Source: Streptomyces sp. NBC_00691
Lineage (GTDB): Bacteria > Actinomycetota > Actinomycetes > Streptomycetales > Streptomycetaceae
Direction: 5' to 3'
DNA length: 64,000 bases
Assembly (NCBI RefSeq): GCF_036226665.1
Contig: NZ_CP109007.1
Coordinates: 7,068,001 to 7,132,000 of the forward strand
Below the pieces are notes generated by a model, which had not been told where the DNA came from, searched no databases, and saw only the letters and a list, made by a program, of their open reading frames with translations. Position 1 is the first letter of the stretch. Each line of letters opens with the position of its first letter. Below are positions 8,264 through 16,759 of the stretch, in pieces. The position numbers and the translations under genes are program-made.

Positions 8264-9859
8264 ATGCCCACACGGCGCATACGTCGCGCGTGGCTCACGG
8301 CCGCCGCCACGGCCTCGCTCGCGTTCACCGGCCTCGCTGCACCGGCCCAGGCGGAGGACCTTCCGCCCACCGCCCCGCAGAGCTGGATCCAGGAACCCCG
8401 TACGACCGAGGCGCCCGCCTCGCCGTTCACCACCCGCGCCTGGACCTCGCCCGGCGGCGCGGCCTCGCCCGGCGACTTCACGATGGCGCCCGGCGCGCTG
8501 AACGGCGAGACCACCACGCGCGTGAACCGTCTGGACGCGGTGCTGCCCAAGTCCGGCGTCCAGAACCTGCTGGCCGGCGCCAACCGCACCGTACAGCCGT
8601 GGTGCTCCCGGGACCCGTTCGGCACCGCCCCGGACCCCGACATCAAGTACTGCCTGCAGGGCGACGACTCCGTCTCGCAGGAATGGGTCCCCCAGGGCAT
8701 GACCGGCGTCTCCGACGCCAAGGACAACGAGCTCTGGGGCGACGCCGGCAACATCCAGCTCTTCGCCTCGTACGACGGCTGGGACCCGGGCCGGGAGAAC
8801 GACCCGCTTCCGACGGCCGGCGACTGCACCACGGCCGAACTGGAGGCGAACGACGCCTGCAACCAGAAGGGCGTCCGCATCACGTTCGTCCAGAGCCGGA
8901 CCAACCCGGCCACGGGCAGCCCCGAGGTCAAGTACCGGCACGTGCTGCTGGGCTGGACCTATGTGAACTCGGCCGACCACGTCTCCTTCGACGGACTGCA
9001 CGCCGCCGAGTACCCGATCCAGAAGGGCGTGCACGCCGGCGGGATCGTCTGGTACGGCAACTACCTCTACGTCGCGGACACCCGCAACGGCCTGCGCGTC
9101 TTCGACATGCGCACCATCATGGACCTCGACCCGGACGGCGACCCCGCCACGCACGACGCGATGGGTTCCGACACGGACGGCGTGAAGACCACCGCCAACG
9201 TCGAGGACAAGACGAAGGTCGGCCGCCACGACAACGTCTGGTACAGCTTCGGCTACCGCTATGTGATGCCCCAGGTCGCCGCCTGGAAGTTCAAGGCGAC
9301 GCAGAGCAACCCCCAGGGCTCGTACGCCTGCGTCTCCACCGGAGCGCCGAAGGCCTCCTACATCTCCCTGGACCGCAGCACCACCCCGGACCGGCTCCTC
9401 ATGGGCGAGTACTGCCGTCCCGACAGCGACCACCCCTCCACCGGCCGCATCGCCTCCTACCCGGTCGCGGCCCTGGAGGGCCGCTCGGCCGACGTCGCCG
9501 CCGAAGGCTGGGCCAACTACCTGCCGCTGGCCAACGGCGGCGCACAGGGCGCCGCGGCGTACGACGGCACCCTCTACGTGAACGAGTCGAAGGGCACCGA
9601 CGAGCCCGGCAACCTCTGGCGCTACGCCTGGGACGGCGGCCGACTGGTCCAGGACGGACAGGCCGTCAAGACCGCCCGCGGCGCCGAGGACCTCTACGTC
9701 GAGCGCGGCGCGGGCCGGCTGTGGTCCCTGTCCGAGCACCGTCCGGGGTCGGCGGCCGACTGCACGGCCAACCGTGACAGTGCCGATCCGGCCGGGACCG
9801 ACTACTGCCAGCGGGTGCTCTACGGGCACAAGCTGAGCTGGCTCGGCGACCGGCCGTAG
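8264..9859 (+). CDS. Secreted protein of unknown function, beta-propeller-like
   Basis: A 531-residue exported protein. A Sec signal peptide covers about residues 1 to 30 (RRIRRAWLTA start, AAPAQA cleavage site). The mature part repeats blocks resembling LVIVD or propeller blades: GGIVWYGNYLYVADTRNGLRVFDM, then PQVAAWKFKAT, RLLMGEYCRPDSDHP, and a C-terminal LWRYAWDGGRL and EDLYVERGAGRLWSLSE. Several Cys pairs suggest disulphides outside the cell. Homologues are annotated as hypothetical secreted proteins, and I know of no assigned activity. ATG 8264 follows AGGAGCAACGGAG; it stands alone, upstream of an IclR regulator. Confidence 0.7.
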   Translation: MPTRRIRRAWLTAAATASLAFTGLAAPAQAEDLPPTAPQSWIQEPRTTEAPASPFTTRAWTSPGGAASPGDFTMAPGALNGETTTRVNRLDAVLPKSGVQNLLAGANRTVQPWCSRDPFGTAPDPDIKYCLQGDDSVSQEWVPQGMTGVSDAKDNELWGDAGNIQLFASYDGWDPGRENDPLPTAGDCTTAELEANDACNQKGVRITFVQSRTNPATGSPEVKYRHVLLGWTYVNSADHVSFDGLHAAEYPIQKGVHAGGIVWYGNYLYVADTRNGLRVFDMRTIMDLDPDGDPATHDAMGSDTDGVKTTANVEDKTKVGRHDNVWYSFGYRYVMPQVAAWKFKATQSNPQGSYACVSTGAPKASYISLDRSTTPDRLLMGEYCRPDSDHPSTGRIASYPVAALEGRSADVAAEGWANYLPLANGGAQGAAAYDGTLYVNESKGTDEPGNLWRYAWDGGRLVQDGQAVKTARGAEDLYVERGAGRLWSLSEHRPGSAADCTANRDSADPAGTDYCQRVLYGHKLSWLGDRP

Positions 9860-10046
9860 CGTCGCGTACGGCGAAGGCGCGTACGGTCTGTGCGCTCGTC
9901 CGCACCGGCCGCACGCGCCCCGCGACACGGCGGACAACGCGAGCCCTTCGCCGGAATCGACCGGGCTGCGGCATGGTGGGAGACATGCCCGGAGCCGTGC
10001 CATCGGGGGACCTCGGCCGGGCCCGCGGAGTCGGGGGACTCAACTC

Positions 10047-10787
10047 ATGGACACCGATGAGGTACGCGAACCGCACAGAGCCGGGCTCCGGCGGGAGCGG
10101 GGCGGCACGCCCGGCCCCGTACGCGGCCGGAGCGTGCTCGAAGGGGCGTTCGCCCTGCTCGACGCCCTGCGCCGGAGCGGTGACGAGGCAGGGGTCACCG
10201 AACTGGCGCTCGTCTGCGGGGTTCCCAAGGGCAGCGTCCACCGTCTGCTCGATCAGCTGGTCACACTCGGCGCCGTCGAACGGAAGGGCAACCGCTACCG
10301 GGTCGGCCCGCAGCTGTACCGCATCGGCCAGGCCTGGGAGCCGCACCCGGGACTGCGGCCCGCCGCCCGGCTGCCGCTCCAGCGGCTCAGGGCCGCCACC
10401 GGCGCGAGCGTGGTCCTCACCGTGCTGCGCGAGGACATGGCGATCACCGTCGGCTCGGTCCCGGGCGACCTCGAACCCCTCCTCCCCGTACGGGACGGCG
10501 TCGCCTTCCACCTCGACACCGCGGCCGGGAAGGCCCTGCGGGGACCGTTCCGCGGCGGTGCCGTCCTCGATCGGGAGGACGTGGTGGAGGGGGTGTGCTG
10601 CGCAGCCCTGCCGGTCCGCGCCCCGGACGGCCGCACGGTCGCGGCGCTCGCCGGCCTGGTACCGGCCGGCCGGCCGATCGACGCGTTGGCCCGGGGTGTC
10701 GCCGAGGCGGGGGCCGCCATCAGCCGGGCGCTCGCCCGGGGCGGACCGCGGAGAACGGCCCTGCCGACGGCCGCGCTCGCGCCCTGA
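10047..10787 (+). CDS. IclR-family transcriptional regulator
   Basis: A 246-residue protein with an N-terminal winged helix-turn-helix (about residues 45 to 85; VTELALVCGVPKGSVHRLLDQL) and an IclR-type effector-binding domain after it (ASVVLTVLREDMAIT, then CCAALPVRAPDG). The effector domain is compact for the family. The start at ATG 10047 follows a CGGGGGAC site; a poorly conserved leader of about 25 residues precedes the HTH. Its target is not evident, since the neighbours encode secreted proteins rather than a catabolic operon. Confidence 0.85.
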   Translation: MDTDEVREPHRAGLRRERGGTPGPVRGRSVLEGAFALLDALRRSGDEAGVTELALVCGVPKGSVHRLLDQLVTLGAVERKGNRYRVGPQLYRIGQAWEPHPGLRPAARLPLQRLRAATGASVVLTVLREDMAITVGSVPGDLEPLLPVRDGVAFHLDTAAGKALRGPFRGGAVLDREDVVEGVCCAALPVRAPDGRTVAALAGLVPAGRPIDALARGVAEAGAAISRALARGGPRRTALPTAALAP

Positions 10788-10953
10788 CAGCGTTTCGGGA
10801 GGCGCTGTTCCGTCCAGCGGAACGCGCGTAGAACCGGGCGGGCCCGGCGGGCACAGTAGGTGTCGTGCCGAGGGGAACGGCACACCGGCCCCGCCGAACC
10901 GGGGCGGGCCGGCAGCACCGTCACGTGAGTGACCCGATGTGTGGGGGGACCAC

Positions 10954-11424
10954 ATGCGCAAGAACCGAATCGCCCGAACGGCCGCCACCGCCCTGCTCGG
11001 CCTCGGCAGCGTCGCCGCCTTCGCCGGCACCGCCCAGGCCGAGCCGATCGACTACGTGCGGATCGAGCTGGTCGAGCTGCACTGTCAGAAGAACAGCGAG
11101 GGCGACCACGACGAGGCGTACCTCAAGATCACCGACGCCAACGGCAACGCCGTCAAGGTCTGGCCCGGCAACGGCGTCAAGTACCAGACCATGGGCACCG
11201 GTTACGTCCGCTCGATGGCCGACGGCAACGGCAACGCGGCCCTCATCCTCGGCAAGCAGCAGGCCCGCACCCTGACCCTCTGGGACGACGACTCGACCAG
11301 CGGCGACGACAAGCTCGGCGCCACGCTCGTCACCGGCAGCGAGGCCGGTGCCGAGACCCAGTGGCGCTCGGTGGAGGGCTCCGGCGGCGTCTACGTCATC
11401 GGCTACCGCGTGATCGACATCTGA
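10954..11424 (+). CDS. Small secreted protein of unknown function
   Basis: A 156-residue protein with a clear Sec signal peptide (MRKNRIARTAATALLGLGSV, cleavage after GTAQA near residue 30). The mature domain of about 125 residues is rich in beta-type sequence (YVRIELVELHCQKNSEGDHDEAYLKI, then TLTLWDDDSTSGDDKLG). The acidic DDD segments could bind calcium; the overall look is of a small C2- or Ig-like fold. The family is seen in Streptomyces without assigned function. ATG 10954 is preferred over GTG 10939 because the signal peptide begins there; a GGGGGG site precedes it. A strong terminator follows. Confidence 0.75.
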   Translation: MRKNRIARTAATALLGLGSVAAFAGTAQAEPIDYVRIELVELHCQKNSEGDHDEAYLKITDANGNAVKVWPGNGVKYQTMGTGYVRSMADGNGNAALILGKQQARTLTLWDDDSTSGDDKLGATLVTGSEAGAETQWRSVEGSGGVYVIGYRVIDI

Positions 11425-11453
11425 CCGTCGCCCACCGCCGCGAGGCTCACGCG

Positions 11454-11487
11454 GGAAGGCCGTGCCGGATCACCGGCACGGCCTTCC
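11454..11487. terminator. Strong hairpin terminator between convergent genes
   Basis: A perfect 15-bp stem (GGAAGGCCGTGCCGG paired with CCGGCACGGCCTTCC) closes a 4-nt ATCA loop. It sits between the small secreted protein gene and the convergent bglC gene and probably works in both directions; no U-tract is needed in streptomycetes. Confidence 0.85.
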
Positions 11488-11502
11488 TCGCTTGCGCCTC
11501 GA

Positions 11503-12945
11503 TCAGGCGCCGTCGGGAGCCACCAGCTCACCCGACCGTGCCACCCGCGCGTACCAGCGGGCGCTGGACTTCGGGGTCCGCTCCAGGGTGTCGTAGTCCA
11601 CCCGGACCGCTCCAAAGCGCTTCGCGTAGCCGTAGCCCCACTCGAAGTTGTCGAGCAGCGACCAGAGGAAGTAGCCGCGGACGTCCGCCCCGTCCTCCAT
11701 CGCCCGGTGCACCGCCTCCAGGTGCGCGTGCACGTACGCCGTCCGCTCCGGGTCGTGCACCGAACCGTCCGGGGACACCACGTCCTCGTAGGCCGCACCG
11801 TTCTCGCTGATGACCATGGGGAGTTCGGGGTACGCGGCGGACACCCGGGTCAGCAGGTCGTACAGCGCGCTCGGGTCGACCGCCCAGCCCATCGCCGTCG
11901 GCTCGCCCGGCGCCCGGTGGAAGGCGACCGAGTCCGCGCCCGGCCACGGCGAGTGCTCGCTGTTTCCGTGACCGTCGTCCTGCGGCTTCTCGGCCCCCTC
12001 CGGCACCTGGGAGACCAGCGTCGGCGTGTAGTAGTTGATCGCCAGCAGATCCAGCGGCTGCCGCGCGGTCGCCGTGTCACCGTCCTTGACGAAGGACCAG
12101 TCCGTGACCTGCGCCGTGTCGCGGATCAGGTCCTCGGGGTAGGCGCCCTCCAGCATCGGCCCCAGCCAGACCCGGTTGCCGACGGCGTCGATCCGGCGGG
12201 CCGCGTCCAGGTCCTCGGCCGAACCGGTCAGCGGCCGCACCTCGTGGAGGTTGAGCGAGACCGAGATCTGCCGGTCGGCGGGCAGCGAGGACCGGAGGGC
12301 CTGCACCGCCAGACCGTGCCCGAGGTTCAGATGGTGAGCGGCGCGCAGCGAGGCCACCGGGTCCGTGCGGCCCGGGGCGTGCACCCCGGAGCCGTAGCCG
12401 AGGAAGGCGCTGCACCACGGCTCGTTGAGCGTGGTCCAGCGGGGCACCCGGTCGCCCAGGGCGTCGGCGACGATCCCCGCGTACTCGGCGAACCGCTCGG
12501 CGGTGGACCGCTCGGGCCAGCCGCCCGCGTCCTCCAGCTCCTGCGGCAGGTCCCAGTGGTAGAGCGTGAGCGCCGGCTCGATCCCGGCGGCGAGCAGCTC
12601 GTCGACGAGCGCCCGGTAGAAGTCCAGGCCCTTCTGGACGGCCGGGCCGCGTCCGGTGGGCTGCACCCGGGACCAGGAGACGGAGAACCGGTAGGCGTTC
12701 AGCCCGAGTTCGGACATGATCGCGACATCCTCGCGGAACCGGTGGTAGTGGTCCACGGCCACGTCACCGGTGTGCCCCTCGAAGACCTTGCCGGGGGTGT
12801 GCGAGTAGGTGTCCCAGATGGACGGAGTACGCCCGTCCTCGGCCGCCGCTCCCTCGATCTGGTACGCGGCGGTGGCCGCGCCCCAGAGGAAGCCGGACGG
12901 GAACGAGCGGGTGGCGGTGAGCGGCCGGGTTTCGGACGCGGTCAT
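11503..12945 (-). CDS. bglC: GH1 beta-glucosidase of the ceb locus
   Basis: A 480-residue glycoside hydrolase family 1 enzyme without signal peptide, so intracellular. It hydrolyses cellobiose and short cello-oligosaccharides brought in by CebEFG to glucose. The acid/base is Glu175 in TLNEPW and the nucleophile Glu381 in VISENG; the N-terminal GFLWGAATAAYQIEG is the GH1 signature. It is the last gene of cebE-cebF-cebG-bglC on the minus strand, 73 bp after cebG, the known Streptomyces order. Control by CebR is inferred from the operator before cebE, though the gap before bglC could hold its own promoter. Confidence 0.93.
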   Translation of the reverse strand: MTASETRPLTATRSFPSGFLWGAATAAYQIEGAAAEDGRTPSIWDTYSHTPGKVFEGHTGDVAVDHYHRFREDVAIMSELGLNAYRFSVSWSRVQPTGRGPAVQKGLDFYRALVDELLAAGIEPALTLYHWDLPQELEDAGGWPERSTAERFAEYAGIVADALGDRVPRWTTLNEPWCSAFLGYGSGVHAPGRTDPVASLRAAHHLNLGHGLAVQALRSSLPADRQISVSLNLHEVRPLTGSAEDLDAARRIDAVGNRVWLGPMLEGAYPEDLIRDTAQVTDWSFVKDGDTATARQPLDLLAINYYTPTLVSQVPEGAEKPQDDGHGNSEHSPWPGADSVAFHRAPGEPTAMGWAVDPSALYDLLTRVSAAYPELPMVISENGAAYEDVVSPDGSVHDPERTAYVHAHLEAVHRAMEDGADVRGYFLWSLLDNFEWGYGYAKRFGAVRVDYDTLERTPKSSARWYARVARSGELVAPDGA

Positions 12946-13018
12946 AGGAGAGGGCTCCCAACGCGGGTACGGGGTCGGTACGTTCGAGACGTTCGGTAGG
13001 AAGGGACGCGGCGTCCGG

Positions 13019-13942
13019 TCAGCTCTTGACGGCGCCGGCCGTGATGCCGCCCACGATGTGCTTGCCCAGGAAGGCGAAGACCAGGAGGAGCGGCACGGTG
13101 GAGATCAGGGCGCCGGTCAGCACCACGGCGTGATCCACCGTGTGGTTGCCCGCGCCGAGCCCGGCGAGCGCCACCTGGAGGGTGGGGTTGCCGTCCGGGG
13201 TGAGGGCGATGAAGGGCCAGAAGAAGTCGTTCCAGGCCTGCACGAAGACCAGCATGCCGAGCACGGCCATGGCGGGCCTCGCCACCGGGAACACCACGTG
13301 CCAGATGATCCGGAGGCTGTGCGCGCCGTCCATCCGGGCCGCCTCCACCAGCTCCATCGGCAGCGCCTCCACCAGGAACTGGCGCATGAAGAACACACCG
13401 AACGCGGCGACCAGCGAGGGCAGGACGACCGACTGGAGCTGGTCGAACCAGCCGAGGTCGGTGATGATCTGGTACAGCGGGATGACGCTGAGCTGCGGAG
13501 GGATCGTCATGGTGGCGACCACCAGGGACAGCATCATGCCCCGGCCCCGGAACGGCAGCTTGGCGAAGGCGAAACCGGCGAGCGTGGAGAACAGCACGGT
13601 GGACACGGCCACCAGGCTCGCCACGACCGTGGTGTTGATCAGCGCCTCGCCCATGTCGACCTGGTTCCAGGCGAAGCTGAGGTTGTCCAGGAGGCGGTTG
13701 CCGGGCAGCAGCGGCGCCGGCGCCTCCACGACCCGCTCGCCGCTGTGCGAGGCGGCGACCACGTTCCAGTACAGCGGGAAGAGCGAGACGAACGCGGCCC
13801 CGATCAGCAGCACGTAGGTGAGCGGTCCCGCGTGGTGCTGGCGGCCGGCGGTCTGCCGGAAGCGGCGGCCGGGGCGGGCCGCCGCCGGGGCGGCGGCCGG
13901 GATCCCGGACCCGGCCGGACTCCTGTCGAGTGTCTGCGCCAT
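13019..13942 (-). CDS. cebG: Cellobiose/cellotriose ABC transporter permease CebG
   Basis: A 307-residue inner-membrane permease with six predicted helices and a hydrophilic leader of about 40 residues. The EAA loop for contact with the ATPase reads VEAARMDGAHSLRIIWHVVFP near residue 200. The C-terminus GITAGAVKS is typical of CUT1-family second permeases. It follows cebF by 4 bp and precedes bglC. It works with CebE, CebF and a shared ATPase (MsiK in Streptomyces, not in this window). Confidence 0.92.
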   Translation of the reverse strand: MAQTLDRSPAGSGIPAAAPAAARPGRRFRQTAGRQHHAGPLTYVLLIGAAFVSLFPLYWNVVAASHSGERVVEAPAPLLPGNRLLDNLSFAWNQVDMGEALINTTVVASLVAVSTVLFSTLAGFAFAKLPFRGRGMMLSLVVATMTIPPQLSVIPLYQIITDLGWFDQLQSVVLPSLVAAFGVFFMRQFLVEALPMELVEAARMDGAHSLRIIWHVVFPVARPAMAVLGMLVFVQAWNDFFWPFIALTPDGNPTLQVALAGLGAGNHTVDHAVVLTGALISTVPLLLVFAFLGKHIVGGITAGAVKS

Positions 13943-13946
13943 GAGG

Positions 13947-14948
13947 TCAGCCCCCCAGCTTCTTGCGGTTGTGGCGGGAGACGAGCGCCTGGATCCCGCC
14001 GACGAGCAGCAGGAGCAGCAGCATGACCCACGCGATGGCCGAGGCCTGGCCCAGTGCGCCGGTCACCCAGCCCTTCTCGTACATCAGCAGGCTCAGCGTC
14101 TGGAACTGGTTGCCGCTGCCGCCGCTGATCCCGACGCTGCCGCCGAAGAGCATCGGCTCGCCGAACAGCTGGGTGGCACCGATGGTGGAGACGACGATGG
14201 TGAAGAGGATGGTCGGCCGGATCGAGGGGATGGTGACGCTGATGAACTGGCGCCAGCGCGAGGCCCCGTCGAGCGAGGCCGCCTCGTACAGGTCCTGTGG
14301 CACGGCCTGCATGGCGGCCAGGTAGATCAGGGCGTTGTAGCCGGTCCAGCGCCAGGTGACGATCACCGAGATGGCGATCTGCGCCGGCCACTTCGACGAC
14401 TCCCAGTTCACCGGGTCGATGCCGACCCAGCCCAGGACACCGTTGATCATCCCGTAGTCGGTGTTGAACAGCTGGGCGAAGACCAGGGTCGCCGCCGCGA
14501 TGGAGGTGGCGTACGGGGCGAGGATCGCGACCCGGAAGAAGCCCCGGCCGCGGAGCTTGTAGTTGAGCAGGTGCGCCAGACCCAGCGCCATGAGCAGCTG
14601 GGGAACGGTCGCGATCACCCCGATGGTGAAGGTGTTGAAGAGCGCGTTCCAGAAGAACTCGCTGGTCGCGAGATCGGTGTAGTTCTCCAGACCCTTCCAC
14701 GTCGGGTCCCCGCCGAGTTCGACCCGGTGGAGCGAGAGCCATCCGGTGTAGATCAGCGGGAAGAGGCCGAAGGCGGCGAAGGTGAGGAAGAAGGGGGCGA
14801 CGAAGACGTACGGGATCGCCTTGATGTCCCAGCGGTAGAGCGTGCTGCGCAGGCCGCCGGGGGAGCGGTGGCCGCGCGGGCCGGGGGAGGAGGGCGGTGC
14901 GGCGGGCGGCGGGGAGCCGTCCGGCCTCGCCCGAACGGAGGTGGCCAC
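13947..14948 (-). CDS. cebF: Cellobiose/cellotriose ABC transporter permease CebF
   Basis: A 333-residue inner-membrane permease. A Pro-rich cytoplasmic leader (about 1 to 40) precedes six helices; the first begins at IPYVFVAPFFLTFAAFGLFP. The EAA motif is YEAASLDGASRWRQF. GTG 14948 is chosen because GGAAGGA lies 8 to 9 bases upstream; the frame stays open far beyond it into cebE only as a shadow. It sits 89 bp after cebE and 4 bp before cebG. Confidence 0.92.
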   Translation of the reverse strand: MATSVRARPDGSPPPAAPPSSPGPRGHRSPGGLRSTLYRWDIKAIPYVFVAPFFLTFAAFGLFPLIYTGWLSLHRVELGGDPTWKGLENYTDLATSEFFWNALFNTFTIGVIATVPQLLMALGLAHLLNYKLRGRGFFRVAILAPYATSIAAATLVFAQLFNTDYGMINGVLGWVGIDPVNWESSKWPAQIAISVIVTWRWTGYNALIYLAAMQAVPQDLYEAASLDGASRWRQFISVTIPSIRPTILFTIVVSTIGATQLFGEPMLFGGSVGISGGSGNQFQTLSLLMYEKGWVTGALGQASAIAWVMLLLLLLVGGIQALVSRHNRKKLGG

Positions 14949-15037
14949 GGGGGCGTCCTTCCAGGTCGATGCGTGCGGTGGTGCGGACGGTGCCGGCCCG
15001 CCGCCCGCAGGCGGCGGCGGACCGGCTGGTGTCCCCG

Positions 15038-16390
15038 CTACTGGTCGATCTTGTCGTCGACCAGCTTCTTGACGTTCTCCCAGGCCTTGGCCGGGTCGGT
15101 GCCGCGCTGCTCGATGTCGAGGATGCCGTTGTCGGTGAGGAAGGTCTTGACCTGGCCGTCGTAGCGGCTGATCGCGGCGGGGGTGATCCCGGACGCCGCG
15201 CTGGAGAAGATCTTGCCGACGGGGGTGTCGCCGAAGTACGGCAGCTTCGCCTCCTGGACCGCCGAGGAGGTGAGCGTGTCCTTGGACGAGGGGATGTTGC
15301 CGTTGACCGCGAAGACCTTGGCGTGCTGCGCCGGGGCGGTCAGCCAGGCGGCCAGCTCGGCGGCCTCCTTGGTGTGCTTGCCCGCCTTGGGCACGGCGAG
15401 GAAGGAACCGCCCCAGTTGCCGGCGACCGGCGGTGCGGCGATGTCCCACTTGCCCTGGTTGGCCGGACCCGCCTGGTCCTTGATGATGCCGGTCATCCAG
15501 CTGGGGCAGGCGACGGTGGCGAACTTCGAGTTCTTGAAGGCGGCGTTCCAGCTGCCCTTCTCGTCGAACTGGCGCAGCTTGGCAGTCAGTCCGCCCTGGG
15601 CGGCCTTCACCGCGGTCTCCCAGGCGCTCTTCACGCCGGGGCTGTTCTCCCAGTCGAGCTCGCCGCTGGTGTTGGCGTACTGCACCGGGTCGCTGGAGAC
15701 GACGGCGTTGAAGAGACCGCTCGCCGAGTCGTGGAAGGCGGTGCCGGCGGGGGCGGCCGCCTTGTACTTCTCGCCGGTCTCGATGAACTTGGCCCAGTCG
15801 CCGTGCCACAGCTTGCCGACGGCGTCGCGGTCGGTGGGCAGCTTGGCCTTGGCGAAGAGGTCCTTGTTGTAGCAGATCGCCATGGGGCCGATGTCGGTGC
15901 CGAGGGCGATGACCTTGCCGTCGCCGGTGGTCGCCTGCTTGACCTTCCAGTCGAGGAAGGCGTCCATCTTCGCGCCGCCCTCCTTGCTCAGGTCGACCCA
16001 CTTGTTCGCCATCGCCGTGCCGGTCGCCTCGGCGATGTAGCCGACCTCGACGGCCTGGATGTCGGCGACGCCGCTGTTCTGGCCGAGGCGCAGCTTCAGG
16101 GTGTCCCAGTACTTCTGGCCGTCGGAGACGTTCGATTCCTCGATCTTGATGTTCGGGTGAAGCCGCTCGTACTCGGCGTAGAGCTTCGCGCCGGTCTTGT
16201 CGTCGTACCCGAAGGAACCGAAGGTCCCGATCCGCAGCGTGATCTTCTCGTTGCTCTGGCCGCCCCCGCCGCCCTTGCCGCCGTTGTCGTCGTCGCTGCC
16301 GCAACCGGTGAGCAGGGTCGTGCCGGTCACGACGACGGCGACCGCCGCGATCGCCGCACGGCGTCCGCGTCTGCTGCTGGAAGTGCGCAT
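15038..16390 (-). CDS. cebE: Cellobiose/cello-oligosaccharide-binding lipoprotein CebE
   Basis: A 450-residue extracellular solute-binding protein anchored by lipid. The signal peptide ends in the lipobox LLTGC (Cys near residue 29), followed by a Gly/Asp-rich spacer and a family 1 binding domain (ITLRIGTFGSFGYDD to the C-terminus). It is expected to capture cellobiose and cellotriose released by the nearby cellulases. ATG 16390 has a strong GAGGAGAG site. It is first in the ceb operon, and a CebR box lies 112 bp upstream of its start. Confidence 0.92.
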   Translation of the reverse strand: MRTSSSRRGRRAAIAAVAVVVTGTTLLTGCGSDDDNGGKGGGGGQSNEKITLRIGTFGSFGYDDKTGAKLYAEYERLHPNIKIEESNVSDGQKYWDTLKLRLGQNSGVADIQAVEVGYIAEATGTAMANKWVDLSKEGGAKMDAFLDWKVKQATTGDGKVIALGTDIGPMAICYNKDLFAKAKLPTDRDAVGKLWHGDWAKFIETGEKYKAAAPAGTAFHDSASGLFNAVVSSDPVQYANTSGELDWENSPGVKSAWETAVKAAQGGLTAKLRQFDEKGSWNAAFKNSKFATVACPSWMTGIIKDQAGPANQGKWDIAAPPVAGNWGGSFLAVPKAGKHTKEAAELAAWLTAPAQHAKVFAVNGNIPSSKDTLTSSAVQEAKLPYFGDTPVGKIFSSAASGITPAAISRYDGQVKTFLTDNGILDIEQRGTDPAKAWENVKKLVDDKIDQ

Positions 16391-16501
16391 TCCACTCTCC
16401 TCGTCCAAGGTGGTGCTCGTTGTGCGCCAAGAGGTCCGGCCGGCTGATCGCGGCTCGGCGGCGCCTGCCAGGACCTGATGCAAGGCTGTGCGCATCCCGG
16501 A

Positions 16502-16515
16502 TGGGAGCGCTCCCA
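16502..16515. promoter_or_regulatory. CebR operator before cebE
   Basis: A perfect 14-bp palindrome TGGGAGCGCTCCCA, identical to the known CebR box of Streptomyces. Bound CebR should repress cebEFG-bglC until cellobiose or cellotriose releases it. Confidence 0.93.
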
Positions 16516-16677
16516 CGTCGTTGCCGGAAGGTTGCTGCCTGGCGGGTGCGGGTGTCAAGACATGAACGCGGATTCGTTACCGGAAGGTTTTCCGGGGGTT
16601 TCGCGGGCCTGGGCGGGGAGGGTCGCGTCATCTCCTGAACGCGGCTCATGGTGTCGGGGTGGGGTCGTGGACTAGTG

Positions 16678-16691
16678 TGGGAGCGCTCCCA
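16678..16691. promoter_or_regulatory. CebR operator before cebR
   Basis: A second perfect TGGGAGCGCTCCCA, 68 bp upstream of the chosen cebR start. It suggests autoregulation of cebR. Confidence 0.9.
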
Positions 16692-16759
16692 TCTCCGCTT
16701 CGGTCTCCGGCGGACCGGTGGTGAGCAGCACGTTGTCCTACGAGGGGAGTTCGGGAGTT

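Larger units (their letters stand above)
16391..16759. other. 369-bp cebE-cebR divergent control region
   Basis: This region holds two CebR boxes (16502 to 16515 and 16678 to 16691), one for each divergent transcript. Between them are two copies of a 15-bp element, CGTTGCCGGAAGGTT at 16519 to 16533 and CGTTACCGGAAGGTT at 16575 to 16589. The second copy overlaps an inverted repeat (CCGGAA, four bases, TTCCGG). I see no gene here. Confidence 0.7.

Noticed and set aside
7935..8273. Extension of the phosphodiesterase gene to 8273
   Set aside because: It would cross the divergent promoter region and overlap the start of the secreted protein gene; the membrane segment starts directly after ATG 7934.
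11600..11625. AAAGCGCTTCGC, resembling the LacI-type operator
   Set aside because: It lies well inside the bglC coding sequence and has poor flanks; the match is likely chance.
13947..16649. A 900-codon frame joining cebF to upstream sequence, which would look like a fusion
   Set aside because: Upstream of GTG 14948 the frame overlaps cebE out of phase and is Arg/Gly-rich; cebE and cebF are separate genes.
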